A stretch of DNA of 64,000 bases from Heloderma charlesbogerti (GCA_026122225.1 JANEZZ010000728.1:1240001-1304000), one strand, 5' to 3'. Shown: positions 23,590 to 34,985, counted from the first letter of the stretch. Numbers and translations: made by a program. The notes: generated by a model from the sequence alone, not told the origin.

Positions 23590-23742
23590 ATTGGGTTGGA
23601 TCCTGACTAAACTAGTTCAACTTCGGTCCCATTGAAATCAATGGGACAGATTAGTCATGACAACTTTTAGTCCCATTGCTGAAAGGTGACACATAAGTTT
23701 ATAAATAAATAAAAATAAACTAAGCCTGGATCCAACCCATTG
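23590..23742. mobile_element. Foldback MITE, GGTTGGATCC family
   Basis: The left end GGGTTGGATCCTGACTAAAC and the right end AAGCCTGGATCCAACCC are inverted. The inner TCCCATTGAAATCAATGGGA is itself palindromic. An AT-rich TAAATAAATAAA insertion near 23700 lies in the right arm. Confidence 0.8.
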
Positions 23743-24614
23743 TATTCAACACACAGCAATAACAATCCAATAAAGCTATTTGAAAAGTTGACATAGTAAC
23801 AGGCAAGAGCTAGGAAGTCAGGATACTTGTGGGGAGGCGGGTGGGCGGACCTTGAGAGAAAAAAGGACGGTGACATCTAAATCAAAATTTCACTATTTAA
23901 TTTGTAAAAGATTAAAGGCCTGCATTGTTTTAATATGCAAACTAAAAGTAAGCTTAAATTCTGGGGAAAGTTTATGTCAACACCAAATTATAGTAAGGCC
24001 TAAATGCACTGAATTAGGCCTAGACAGACCTAGGGATAACATTCAACCAAATTATATAAGTCTGAAGGAATAGGAAGGCTATAACACTAAATATTCTTGG
24101 AGCAAAGAGTTTATATAGATATTATTACAGTTGGCACTTACTCAGATAATTGTTTTCATGATGTGAGTGGTTTATTCAGATAAGCAGTGTAATAGGAGTA
24201 ATCATAGTTCCTCTTCCACAGCTAAAAACCACAAGTTGTTAATCATTGATGAGGAGGAGGAGTCATGATCTTTCATGAGTTCCTGAACCAGCTGCAGTAC
24301 ATCTGTACTGGTTGGTGCTCTCTCTCTCTCTCATTATGAAATAACTGTTCACATCACTGTAACAGTCAAAAGGATTTGCTCCAGAATATAGCTGTTCTCC
24401 TAGATGCTACAGATGCTAGTATGACACACACCATTCCTCCCAGTTGACATGCAAACCAGATTTCTGTGCCCCATACTTGTACACATTAGCAATATAGTAC
24501 CGGATCAAGCTAAACACTTATTATTCAACCACTCTGAATTGAGAAGCATTTTACTTACTATTTTGTGTGCAGTAGGCGAACACTGCAGTTTATGACATTT
24601 GCGTCATATTTTAC

Positions 24615-24735
24615 TGGATTGGATCCAGACTTAGTCATACTTAGAGTAGACCTATTGAAATCAATGGGATTTAAGTTAGTCCTATCTGAAATCCCATTGA
24701 TTTCAATGCATCCGCTCTAAGATTCAACCCACAAT
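24615..24735. mobile_element. Foldback MITE, GGTTGGATCC family
   Basis: It starts GGATTGGATCCAGACTTAGT and has paired inner blocks ATTGAAATCAATGGGATTT and AAATCCCATTGATTTCAAT. The right end (TCTAAGATTCAACCC) has lost the BamHI-like core. Confidence 0.8.
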
Positions 24736-25189
24736 ATATAAATATACAGGTTAAGGTACTTAATAAGAACTAGCGAACAGACCCAGTTCCACACAGGTGG
24801 AAATAGCCCTTACGTTGATACACTGAAGCCTTCAAGCAAACTTATGCCCACCCCATCTGAGTGAAGGCGCACCCCCTGCCATGGTGTACCCCTATAGCCT
24901 CCTGAGGAAGGGGTCTGAGGGAGGCTGCACCACAGCAGGGGGAGGCTCGGGCATATAACTGGGATGCTTTGACCTACTAATCTGTTGCGGCATCAAACTG
25001 TATGGAGTGCAAAGCTATGTCCTAGCTAGGGAAGTCTGCCCCTCGTAGCTGAAAATGTAACTCCAGGCTTCAACCGCATGGACACACTTAAGTTAAAATT
25101 AATGCATTTTAAAGACAAAATAACCCTGAAATGCACATCCCCTTAGTATACATTCCACATTTCAGGGGTCTAGCTTCCACAGTCTTGGA

Positions 25190-25510
25190 GCTATGGCAAT
25201 GACATACAGACAGACGGACAGAGACACATCCTCTTTTAGGTAATCATATAGTTGAAAATGTATGATTAAAATTTCCTTGCTGCGGTGCTGAATTATCATG
25301 CCAAATTTGGTTGAAATCTATCAAATGGCATTGAAGCTGTAAATCTCTAGAAATTTTGATTGGCTGCCATTTTGTTTCAAGATGGCAGACCAAATTTTCA
25401 CTATGCCTAAAACCGTCCCAGGTAGAGGTAGAAAAAATTCTAAAAGTTTCATAAGAATTGGATGTACGGTTTTCGAGTCCATCAAGGACATACAAATACT
25501 TCCTTTTATA
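25190..25510 (+). repeat. Unclassified repeat with CAGACAGACGGACAG run and ATAGATAGG end
   Basis: The block starts with GACATACAGACAGACGGACA and ends with CATCAAGGACATACAAATAC, CTTCCTTTTATAGATAGG. A lead-in of AAATTTGGTTGAAATCTATC followed by a TTTTCGAGTCCATCAAGGAC end resembles 3' ends of some non-LTR elements, but I cannot assign a clade. It contains no coding motif. Confidence 0.4.
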
Positions 25511-25652
25511 GATAGGTGGAAGAAGTACTGAACAAGATTTGGATCGTTTAAGTTTCAGAGAGCTTTTTTTCTATTCTCGTTCACTGTTCTCTGTTGGTTT
25601 TGTTTCTTAAATTTTAATAAGTTTGAGGACACCAATCTGGTGAGAAGACTTA

Positions 25653-25785
25653 GGGCGCAATCCTATGCATATTTAGACAGAGAAAAGGCCTATAACTCCC
25701 AGCAGTCCCCAGCTAGCCTTGCTGGCTGGAGAATACTGGGACTTGTAGGCCTTTTCTCTGTCTAAACATGCACAGGATTGCACCC
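25653..25785. mobile_element. Foldback MITE, GGGYGCAATCCTATGC terminus
   Basis: The left end GGGCGCAATCCTATGCATAT and the right end CATGCACAGGATTGCACCC are inverted. Inner arms AGACAGAGAAAAGGCC and GGCCTTTTCTCTGTCT pair exactly. It is flanked by TTA on the left and TAA on the right. The same family is at 35285-35410 and 60973-61107. A 3-bp TWA target site and GGG terminus fit PIF/Harbinger-type elements. Confidence 0.85.
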
Positions 25786-27218
25786 TAAAAGACATAAATT
25801 ACCAATATCTCATCTCAGTTCTGAGAATTTCACATGCAGATAATTTAAACTAGTGATAACCTCTTGCGTTGCGCATTAGTGGGGGTGGGGTATGGAGAGA
25901 AATGCAACCCTAGTGTCACTAGCTGGCATGTTCTAAGGAATGGAAAAATACTATTACCTTCTAAAATATAGGTGGCTACACAGGTATACGTATGCACCAC
26001 ATTTCACAAAACAAAGGCTAACTGTTCAATCCAGCTAAGTGCTTCAATTATTCAGAAATAAGTCCCACTGTGTTCAATGGAGCTTACTAACCAGTAAAGA
26101 TGTTTAGGATTACAGCCTAAGCAAATTGTAACAAAGTAAATGTTTTTAATGTTAAAAGTTGTTACTCTGTCAGAAATGCTTCTGAGACTGTAATAGCTAC
26201 ATCACCATAATAGTTGACATTCACCCTGATCAAGCAAGGATGACTCCCATGTGGACACCTGCTGGATCCGTTCCCAAATATACAAAAGAGGGTCAGCTCT
26301 ATAGTATTCTTGGGTGATCCATGCTGGGACAGGTCTCCATGTACATTCCATGACAGACTGGCAATGCAGTGAACTCTGATAACACCAATAGCCTGGGGGT
26401 GGGGGTGGGGAGTCACTGAATCCTGGTTACCCTTACCTCAATCAATAAGTGATCATTACTGTCAAAGCCTGACACAATTAATGGTGTTTTACATATCATC
26501 CTCATTCATAGCAGTGCACAAGAATCTGTTGACAAAGGCCTAAGACAGTTGTTGCGTATTGTAATTCTAATTGCTTATGCTGCTTTCTGCTATTGCCACC
26601 AAGTTATTTACCAAAATCAAAATGTAATTAGAACATAAAACAGTGATGGGGGAGTCAGAGATTGCTAGCAGTTTGGTGTACTAAGTTAAACACCCACTGC
26701 TCTGCACATTCACGCCCACGTCGCACATATGCAGCATGAGGCTCACTGCAGAGAGTTAACATATGCACAAGGAACAGCCTTATGGAAAGATAAGAGAGGC
26801 AACACAGATAACTGTAGCACCTCAGTGCAAGGATAGCAGCAGAGTTAAGTGTTTAAAAATTCAATAAGTACAATAACAAACATTAATGTTTTAAAGAAAT
26901 CTCTGTTCAGTGCTTTGCTTAGCTTTTAGATTAAAAAGCAGGGCAGAAATTATCCAGAACAAAATAGATCCTAGCATATACACTCAAGTGCATTTTACAG
27001 AGTATTCATGCACACACCTCCCAGTGCCCCGTGCATATCCCTTGTGCTTACTTAAGCTCCTTCTCTTGCATGCACACTAAGTGAGCGTCTCTCACACACA
27101 TCTGTCTTTTTCCCTCAGTACCTTATTGCAGCTGATTCCTTCCCCTCTTGAATACATAGTGCACCCATCTGTCTGTCGTCCATCCATCCCATGTTCTATA
27201 CACATGCACAGCAAGACC

Positions 27219-27245
27219 TCTCCCTCCCTCCCTCCCTCCCTCCCA
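27219..27245. repeat. (CCCT)n tract
   Basis: CTCC/CCCT tetranucleotides in tandem lie just outside the CpG island. This is pyrimidine-rich simple sequence. Confidence 0.95.
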
Positions 27246-27339
27246 TAATACTTGGGTGGGGGTGAGAGAAGAGCCAGGCGCTCCTCCAGATTCCTCCCAC
27301 TCCGCTTCACTGAAACAGCGTCGTGTCACTTAATACATA

Positions 27340-28330
27340 CTTCTCCCCCCGGCCCCCCAACACACGCGCGCGCGCACCTGGGGAAAAGGTGGCCACACAT
27401 CACAGAATCGGATACAAAGCAGGCGTAACCCACACAGAGCGCCAACCCGGCTGTCTCCTCCTTCCTCCGATGCGCGTACGCAGCGGCAGTCACACACAAC
27501 GCGACTTTGCCCGTGGGCACTCACTCGCGCGTACGTTCCCGCGGCGGCCCTCGCCTGTCCTCCTGCCGCTCACTTCTCGCCTCCCCCACCTCTCTCTCCT
27601 AGCGACGCTCGCGGGTACAGAGCGAGAGGGCGAGCTGTCGCATTGCACAGTCGGCTTCCTCCAGCGCCGTCCCGCTGCTGACTGGCGCTGGCGGGACGAG
27701 CCTGGGGAGGCCACTGCGCCCGGGAGTGCCCGCCGCTGCCGGCCTGTCCCCCCTCCGCCACCAGCCTGTCGCCGGGCGGTCCTGCCAGCCGAGCCGCCGC
27801 CCCACGCCGCCGCCGCCGCCGCCGCCCCGCACGGCCGCTCTCCACCCCGGCCCTCCGCCCAGGGCCTCCGGAGAGCCCCTCCCCAAGAGGAGCAGCCGCA
27901 GCAGCCTAGCGCAGATGCCGGGCGCCCCTCCGCCCCGTCCCGCCGCGGCGCTCGCCTTGGTCCTGCCGGAGGAGCGCCGGGTTCCTCTTTTGGGCGCGCC
28001 CGCGCGCGCAGGAGGCAGCAGGTGCGCAGAGCGCCTCTCGCCGCGCACGCCGTCGCTGCCGGCACAGCAGCCTCCTCCGCCCGGGTCCCGCCTTGCAACC
28101 GGAGAGGAGCCGCTGCCAGGGCCAGCACTGACGCGGGGCAGCGCAGCCCGCGCCGGCTCCGCTCAAAGCACCCGCCTCCTTCCACCCCGCCGGACTGCCA
28201 TTGGCCCAGGCGGCCCGAATAAGGAACCAATTGGCAGCCTGTGTCGGATGGTCCTAGCCAAGCGATGGTGCACGCAAATGTCCGTCTCAGAGCCGAAGGT
28301 TTTATATAGAAATCTCGCGAGTTTTCTTGC
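27340..28330 (-). promoter_or_regulatory. MGAT4A: CpG island, probable MGAT4A promoter and first exon
   Basis: About 1 kb is dense in GC and CpG, unlike everything else in the window, with CCGCCGCCGCCGCCGCC runs near 27807. On the minus strand, two CCAAT boxes (28204-28200 and near 28234-28230) sit just upstream of a GC box GGAGGCGGG (28179-28171). This order points to transcription toward lower coordinates, toward the MGAT4A start codon. TCTCGCGAG at 28313-28321 is 9 of 10 bases of the CGCG element bound by BANP-type factors. The transcription start is inferred at about 27900-28130. Several long open frames here (for example 27323-28222) arise from lack of AT-rich stop codons and are not supported as genes. 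Confidence 0.8.
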
Positions 28331-30239
28331 CTCTTCTATTGATGGCTAAAGGTCGGGGAGGGGGAGCTGCCTAGCCTAAGTGTGTTTCCTCGGGAGCGAG
28401 CCCCGGGTAGTGCCATGGGGCTTCCTCCCAGGTAGGTGTGCATGACATTAGAGCTCTGCTCTGCAGACGAGGAAAACAACTGCCAGGGTCCATCATTCGG
28501 ACTGTAGAGGGAAAGCAAAAGCACCGTTTCCTGAAAACTACGCATCTAATTGATTAGTGGTGGGTCTTTGGTATCCTTGGTACGGTCAAGGTCTGTGATC
28601 TTGGCTGATTTCATACTTCCTTTTGTTTCTCCTATTCTCTGAGGTCGTTGCCTAATACTTTGCATGGAAGATCTCAACTGTGCAAGGTTGTTGCTCCACG
28701 ATGAAAATGGACAAGATAGGTTAATTTTCATCCTCCTGAAGGACAGGCAGTTCGTTCTGTAGGGCACAAATAATAGAAGGAAGTGATGCCCCTTAAAGAA
28801 CATATGGAAACATAAGAGCAGAGCAGATACTAAGAACATTTTGCAAAGCTGGCATAAAAGCAGTTTCTGTTGTGGGAGGGGGAAACCCTACATGGTAGGT
28901 GTGATGCAAAGTAGTTATTTCAGAAGTTAAAACTTCTGAAAATAGCTCCTGGTGTGCTTTATTTATGAAAATATGGAATTGTCTCTAGTAACCAAGCATC
29001 ATCATATGCGATTTGGAGCACAGTTTTGTCATATCTACTGAGAAGTAAGTCTCCCTGATTTCAACTGGGCTTATTTCCAAATAAGTGTATTTAGGATTAC
29101 AGCCCTGTAAGGATGAAACTCTAGTCATGATTATACTAGAGAGAACCTGAGTAGAGATGCACAAAATTCTTCCCTGCAAATGTTTTTTGCATGAAAGGAG
29201 AGGAGGGAAAGATTCACAAATGCAAAAAAACAAACACACTTGGCTTACCTTTTGTATATGCTTAGGGCCAGCACTAGGTTAGATGGGATTCTGGGTAGGG
29301 GGTGCTACAGGCCTCTGCAAACTCTTCCAGGGGACAGGCCATTGTGGTGCTAGAAGCAGCCCAACTCCAGCCACCCAGAACTCTGTCCAAGGCAGCTAAA
29401 GCCACCACTACTTCCCCCCCCCCATCATAAACTTTTATTTTATTTTGGAACACGTTTAACAAAACAAAGGCAACAAAAAGAACATGCATAATGAATGGCA
29501 ATCACTAAAGAAACAAAGGAATTTACTAATTATAAATAGGAGTTCTAAGGAATATCTAAGCAGAGCTCAATTTCTAATGACAGTTAAAATGCAAGTTCTA
29601 CAACACATGGAAGAAGCGTGTGCAGGTGTATGCCATTTTGTGTGTTTGTGCATAGTAACGGGGGGGGGAAGGCAACTGTATTTTGCTGCAACTTTATCAA
29701 AAGTTTGAAGTGCCTCAGCATAGGAAATGAATGGAAACTATGGTGTCATAATATTCTTCACATTAGGATTCCTTACTTGCTGCACCTGTAAGTTTATACA
29801 CAGTCATCGTCTCCCAAGTTCTGTTAATCCATTGCGCTTTAGTTGGTTGCTTTGGAGACTTCCAGTTACAAGCTATACATAACTTTGCAGCTGTATGCAA
29901 TTGCCTAAGAAGGTGTTTTGCCCAAGAATTGCCTAAGAATGCAGAAATCTAGGACCACTGGGTTCAAAAAGATGAAGTGGCCACTGCCATCTTCCTTACA
30001 GCCTGTGGGCCCTGCCCCCAACATGTAGGCGGGGGGGGGGGGAAGAACCCAGAGACAATGGGTTAAGGAAGACAATGGCAGCTGCAATCATGTGGCCCAG
30101 TGCTTCTCTTACTGCCCCCTGGGCCATTTAACATATATATAGCTACAGCAGCTACACAGAGGTGATGAACCTTGGCACATGGCATGATGGGGCAAATGCT
30201 TGAAACTATGGGGCCCACTGTAGGTGATGCTAGCCTTCT

Positions 30240-30372
30240 CTTTAACATTGGAACAGCCTGCTCCCAACCAGCTACTGCCCTCCAGATATATTTATCTATA
30301 ACTCCCATCATCCCCAGGCAGCATGGCTGGGGATGATGGGGTTGCAGTCCAATACAGCTAGGGAAGGCTGGA
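30240..30372. mobile_element. Inverted-repeat MITE (CTCCCATCATCCCC core)
   Basis: ATAACTCCCATCATCCCCAG and CTGGGGATGATGGGGTTGCA pair around a GCAGCATGG loop. The outer ends are CTGCCCTCCAGATAT and ACAGCTAGGGAAGGCTG. Same family as 4468-4603. Confidence 0.78.
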
Positions 30373-30880
30373 TTAGATGACCTAAAGAACTGAAGACAAG
30401 AAGGAAAAAGGTTGGTGGGGGGGGGAGGAGAGACAAAGCCAAAGAATGATGCAGTAATCGATGCAAGATGGGAGAGAATGAACATGAGCGTTAGTAGCTT
30501 CAAGAGAGAAAGCAAATGTTACAGGTGTTACAAACATGAAGGTGACCAGATTTAACAACTGAGTGTATACTGTGTGGGGGAAGAAGAAAGAGAAGAATCA
30601 AGGAGGATAACAAGGGTATAAGTGTGAGGGGTTAAAGAAAGTATTATTTGTTTTATTACATTTGAAAGCATGCCAGTAACCGAAGTTCTCTAGCAAACAG
30701 AGAATCTTCTAAAACAGAAGATAAGCAACAATAAAACAATGACAATAAAACAAATCAGATAAAACTAGTAGCATGTAACAAAAGCAGAAGTCAAACAGTG
30801 CAAAGACCCCAGAAGCAGGGATAAAACAGTGCAAAATCCTAAAAATACTACAAATAGCTCCTAAAATGCCTGAAAAACAA

Positions 30881-30882
<2 letters not shown>

Positions 30883-30919
<37 letters not shown>

Positions 30920-30920
30920 A
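30883..30920. repeat. (CT)n(AT)n microsatellite
   Basis: TCTCTCTC runs directly into TATATATATA and abuts an L2-like 3' end at 30921. It probably grew from the tail of that element. Confidence 0.95.
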
Positions 30921-31075
30921 ATTTATTACGTTTCTATACCACCCATTAGCTGAAGCTCTCTTGGCGGTTCACAAAACAAAGCTTAAACCATAATTGGTTT
31001 TTAAAAAAGCATAAAGTGGTGTCAAGAAGACCAGAATAGCTTCAGCTATTGGGTGGTATCGAAATAAATAAATAA
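30921..31075. repeat. Two L2-like 3' ends in inverted arrangement
   Basis: The left part (TTCTATACCACCCATTAGC, then TGAAGCTCTCTTGGCGG) is the reverse of the L2-like 3' end at 20400-20450. The right part (GCTTCAGCTATTGGGTGG followed by AAATAAATAAATAA) is in the forward sense. The two tails point outward, so the block can fold back. Confidence 0.6.
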
Positions 31076-31079
31076 TATA

Positions 31080-31310
31080 GGTGCCAGGTGAACCTCTCTG
31101 CAGAAGCCTTTCCACAGATGGGGTGCCACCAGTGAAATAGGCCCTTTCTTTTACAGCCACATGCTTTGCCGCATTTGACAGAGACACCTGGAGACCTCAG
31201 ACCTTAGGGTCTGGTTAGGTAAATCTTGGAAGAAACACTCCTTCAGGTAATCTGGTCCCCAGCTGTTTAATTACTTTAAAGGTTAAAACTATCACTTGAA
31301 ATGGACTGGC
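31080..31310 (-). mobile_element. L2-like LINE C-terminal fragment, decayed
   Basis: The minus strand reads, with stops, NAAKHVAVKERAYFTGGTPS then VERLLQRGSPGT, preceded by a VLTFKVIKQLG block like VLVLTYKALHG at 19840-20118. It is the same family on the opposite strand and has no intact frame. Confidence 0.6.
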
Positions 31311-31562
31311 CCATGGGGCAGTTGACAATGCATTGGCACAACGTGATTGTATCAGCCAATCCTCATTAACAACCAAGCCAGCCTGTTTTGGACTGGTTGA
31401 AGTTTCTGGACTGTTTTCAGAGGCAGCCCCACATACAACTCATTGCAATAAACCAAACAGGATGATACCAGGACATAAATAACTGTTGCAAGGCCATCTC
31501 TATCCATGTAGGGTCATAGTTGGTATATCAGCTTAAGCTAATAAAAGGTGCTCTGATCCATC

Positions 31563-31830
31563 TGTGTTTTAGTGACAATGATAAACTGAAGTACTTTGGC
31601 CACATAATGAGAAGACAGGGTACCCTAGAGAAGATGCTGATGCTAGGGAAAGTGGAAGGCAAAAGGAAGAGGGGCCGACCAAGGGCAAGATGGATGGATG
31701 ATATTCTGGAGGTGACAGACTCGACCTTGGGGGAGCTGAGGGTGGCGACGGCCGACAGGAAGCTCTGGCGTGGGCTGGTCCATGAAGTCACGAAGAGTCG
31801 GAAGTGACTGACTGAATAAACAACAACAAA
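31563..31830 (+). mobile_element. Diverged BovB-like (RTE) LINE, 5'-truncated 3' end
   Basis: The frame reads DNDKLKYFGHIMRRQGTLEK, then MLGKVEGKRKRGRPRARWMD and VHEVTKSRK, clearly homologous to the BovB C-terminus (YFGHLMRRENSLEK, GKTEGKRRRGR, VHGVTKSRT). The tail is ACTGAATAAACAACAACAAA. It differs more from the two full-length copies than they do from each other, so it is another subfamily. Confidence 0.88.
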
Positions 31831-32133
31831 ACCCCCCTAAACTATATACCTGAACCTTTAGGGGGACTTTAATCCCCTTCTTTCTCACCTCAGCCCACAC
31901 CTCAGCCCACATCCCCAAATGACCTCTTCCAGTGATTTCATGTAGATGTTGAAAAGCAGGGGTGGGGGGCGTAAAAGAGGACCCTGTGGAATCCCATAGT
32001 GCATCTTTCATGGGGCAAAGCGATCATTCCTGAATTGGACATCCAGTTAGGAGCAGAACTACTGTAATACTGTGCCCCCACATTCCAAGTTAGATAGCCT
32101 GGTGGATGGAATCCCATGTTTGATGATATTGAG

Positions 32134-32477
32134 AGCTTTTCTACATGAAGCTGTTAATCCGCTGTATCTACTTTTGGGTTCGTTACAGAGTTGAGGTCTG
32201 AGGACTACACAAAGAGTGTTTCCTTTCCTGCTTTTTTACTACATAATCTCTAAGTGGCACTGTGGTATAGTGGGATAGCACAAACACACAAGTGGAAATA
32301 ATGTTTTCTTTCATTTTCTTTAAATAATACTGCATTTCACTGCTCTTTAAATCTTGTCAAAAGTGCTATTTAAAAATAGAAGCAAAAATGGAGGGTCACA
32401 ACTTCATCTAAAGAACCTATAAACAACCTTGAGTAGAAAATGATGAGCACACAATAAATGCCTCATGTAGAAAAGCT
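32134..32477. mobile_element. Non-autonomous DNA transposon with perfect 15-bp TIRs
   Basis: AGCTTTTCTACATGA (32134-32148) and TCATGTAGAAAAGCT (32463-32477) are exact reverse complements. The 344-bp interior is AT-rich and non-coding. A similar terminus (GGCTTTTCTACACAAGGC) occurs near 19810. No clean target-site duplication could be aligned. Confidence 0.7.
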
Positions 32478-32824
32478 GAAGTCCTAGAGAACCAACAATA
32501 AAGTCATAATCCTCTATCCCTCTCTTGGCATAGGTCATCCCACAGGACAACCAAAGCAATTTCTGTCCAAAACCAGGCCTGAAGTCAGATTGAAATGGAT
32601 CCAGTCAGTTTCCCTTCATCCAACAATGCCTGGAATTGATCAGCCACCACTGATCTTAGTAGGAGAGAAAGCAAGAGTGAAGGAAAACAAAAGTTTTATC
32701 AGAGTCCAGTTCTGAGAAATAAGAAGGCACCCAAGAAGAAAGACCACAGGATTACTAAAAAAAAAAAAAAGTTAAGGAACCTCTGTTGAAGATGCTAAGA
32801 GAGATACTGAATATATAAAGAATT

Positions 32825-33360
32825 GTAAGTCTGCTATTCGGTATGTCAGAATCAAGCTAGATCATAGAAGGGCCGCCTATCTGTGGGAATTAACCTTCTT
32901 TCCTGTAAGGCAAGCTTTAACTCAGCTCAGATTTCAACTGATGCCCATTGAATACCTGGCTGGCAGATTTTCTAAAAAGCCAGCAAAATATCATTTCTGT
33001 ATATGTGGATTAGGCCAAATTGAAGATGTGGTGCATTATATGTTATACTTCCGTCTATATAATTCACCTAGGGTTAAGTTAATTCTCCCTTTTCAACTGC
33101 TGGCGGACATAGACAAATTTGTCAGTTACAACATAGCTCTGTTCAGGCTGTATGCAACCAAATTAAGAGTGGCCATAATCACATCAGTGACAAAAGCTAA
33201 AGGGAGTTTCCTTTTTCAAACACATGCTTAAAACTTTTTATTTGTATTTCTAAGGCCCTATTTGTGTTTTATTCGACTGACTGTTGAATATTTTATCAAT
33301 ATTTTCTTTTGATTCTATTGTAATGGCCATTGGCTATAAACAATAAAAATTTGAACATTA
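32825..33360 (+). mobile_element. Non-LTR retrotransposon C-terminal fragment
   Basis: The frame 32941-33231 reads MPIEYLAGRFSKKPAKYHFC, CGLGQIEDVVHYMLYFRLY and later LFRLYATKLRVAIITSV. A Cys-X-Cys...His pattern followed by a Tyr-rich turn (CICG...VVHYMLYFRLY) is typical of the zinc-binding tail of LINE reverse transcriptases. The 3' UTR ends TGGCTATAAACAATAAAAAT. The clade is not determined. Confidence 0.6.
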
Positions 33361-34009
33361 GTTAAGGAAGAAGGAAGAGGATCAGACAAAAACCAGTTCA
33401 GAATTCCCCTGTTGAGAATTGAATAGCTTTTTCCTTCCTTCTACCTGTGTCCTATTTGACATAACATTCCTGTTAATCAACACCCTATTCAAGAAATGTA
33501 ACAATCTGCAAAGTATGTATACACTTTTGTTGTTGTTCTCAGGAGACCATTTTAAAATGCCAGCAAAATGATGGTGTGTTGTTTCCTAACCCAAGGCCCT
33601 ACATGGTATAACTACAGCTTATCCACTTGAAAAGGTGTAAATAAAGTTCCAGATATTTGAGTTGGAAATGGCTTTGCATGATTTAGACTGTTTGACACAT
33701 GCCATTATTTCCCAGAGCTTCCAGATATTTTCACAAAATCAAAATAAAGATAGGCAGTTGTCCAGATCTCTGGATATATTGGTGATATGAAGATACGCTG
33801 CTTTCCAGCAAGAAATACTTCAAAATAGATTATTCACACAGATAAGGGTTAAAGAGTTAGGAGCTGCTGTTTCATCTGGCAAGCCTGCCTCAGTCACAAG
33901 GTAGCCTGCATATTTTGGACAAATTCTGATCAAAATATGTGGCCATCCCTTTAAAAATTTGCTTTGACTCCCTTGCAGCAGTGGCTATGGGCAGGTGAAG
34001 CACATCTAA

Positions 34010-34450
34010 GAGAGCAATCCTGTGCCTCCTAGACAGCATCTGGGGGAGGGGGGAAAACACACATAGGATTGTTTGTTTTCTGGGATCCAAGGTTGGAGCC
34101 CAGAAACTGCACTACCCACCCCCTTCCCCTCATAGCCACGGGGCTCTGGCTAGGCTCCATGCTCAGAAACAGAGTGCAAAGATGGGGGAAAGGGGGTGGT
34201 CCCAAGGGAGGGAAGGAGACTGGGGAAGCTGTGTTATGCAGCGCCCTATGCTCACCCCAGCCTCCTTCCCTCCTGCTCAGAAATGCCACAGCTAGACAGG
34301 TGAAATTGCTCATCTACCAAAAATGCATGGTGGCTGGAACACGGAAGCAAGGATCACCTCCATGCTCCAGGTGCCCTGCGTTGGACATTCAGCAGCTTCC
34401 GACTTTGGAGGCTGCCAACTCTCTCCACAAGATTGCAAAACATGTGCATT
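34010..34450 (+). mobile_element. GC-rich ~430-bp element with GCAATCCTA-type ends
   Basis: It begins AGAGCAATCCTGTGCCTCCT and ends CCACAAGATTGCAAA. Internal blocks (CCCTCATAGCCA, TTCAGCAGCTTCCGACTTTG) match 52865-53296 in the same orientation and 60509-60969 in reverse. The 203-codon frame across it is not conserved in the other copies. Confidence 0.65.
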
Positions 34451-34481
34451 TTGCCCAGGGCTCTTGGGGGGGGGGGCTTAG

Positions 34482-34985
34482 AACAGCCTTCCCCAACCTG
34501 GAGCCCTTCAACTGTGTTGGACTACATCTCCCAGAATCCCCCAGCAAGCAGGCTGACTGTGGGAAACCTCAAGCACAGGGGGCAAATCTAGCCCCTTGGG
34601 GTCCAAGTCCAGCCTTGCAGGGTTCCCCAGATGGCCATGTCCTGTTCCCCTGGCCCCAGCCCCCTTCCTCCAGCCACTGATTGTGCGGTGGTTTCTTGCC
34701 TTTTGTGCAGTTTCTTGCCATTCTGAATGGCTGAAATGCCTCTCTTAAGGCTTCATTAGTGGTAGTAAGTGCTTTGAACTAGTATTTTTTTGCAGGGGGG
34801 GTTGTATTTTTAGGCCCACGCTTTCGCCTTTGGCCCTGCCTGCCACTGGAATGCTAGTGCTTCTCTAGGATTGGATTCGGCCCTAGGGCTGAAAGAGGTT
34901 CCCCACCCCTAGACTAGGAGGATTATGGGAGATGTGGTCCAATACAGCTGGGGGGGGCACTAGGCTAGGGAAGGCTGCTCTGGAG
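34482..34985. mobile_element. Inverted-repeat MITE split by a nested hAT-like element
   Basis: The outer left arm (AACAGCCTTCCCCAACCTGG, GTTGGACTACATCTCCCAGA) and the outer right arm (GGGAGATGTGGTCCAATAC, GGGAAGGCTGCTCT) belong to one MITE. Between about 34553 and 34908 is an inserted block ending GAAAGAGGTTCCCCACCCCT, whose reverse (AGGGGTGGGGAACCTC) resembles the CAGNGGTGGGGAAC terminus at 43381. Confidence 0.55.

Larger units (their letters stand above)
22749..27950 (-). other. MGAT4A: MGAT4A 5' UTR and upstream intron (inferred)
   Basis: This lies between the start codon and the CpG-island promoter, so it should be an intron plus the untranslated part of the coding exon. Stretches 22271-22654, 22800-23290, 23743-24614 and 25786-27215 hold no gene that I can support. 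MITEs and one unclassified repeat are listed separately. Short (CT)n runs occur near 24320. Confidence 0.6.
31311..32700. repeat. Old interspersed repeat split by two later insertions
   Basis: Segments 31311-31562, 31831-32133 and 32478-32660 look like consecutive parts of one diverged element. They share a continuous theme (ATAAATAACTGTTGC, GACCCTGTGGAATCCC, GGATCCAGTCAGTTTCC) known from amniote repeats that accompany L2-like ends. They are interrupted by a BovB-like 3' end (31563-31830) and a TIR element (32134-32477). I cannot assign the host repeat to a clade with certainty. Confidence 0.45.

Noticed and set aside
27323..28230. Long open frames on both strands in the CpG island (up to about 300 codons)
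   Set aside because: High GC removes stop codons by chance. The peptides are Pro/Arg/Ala-rich, overlap in several frames on both strands and have no domain; the region fits a promoter and 5' UTR.
34069..34680. 203-codon plus-strand ORF
   Set aside because: It crosses a GC-rich repeat and a nested MITE and is not conserved in the other copies of those repeats.
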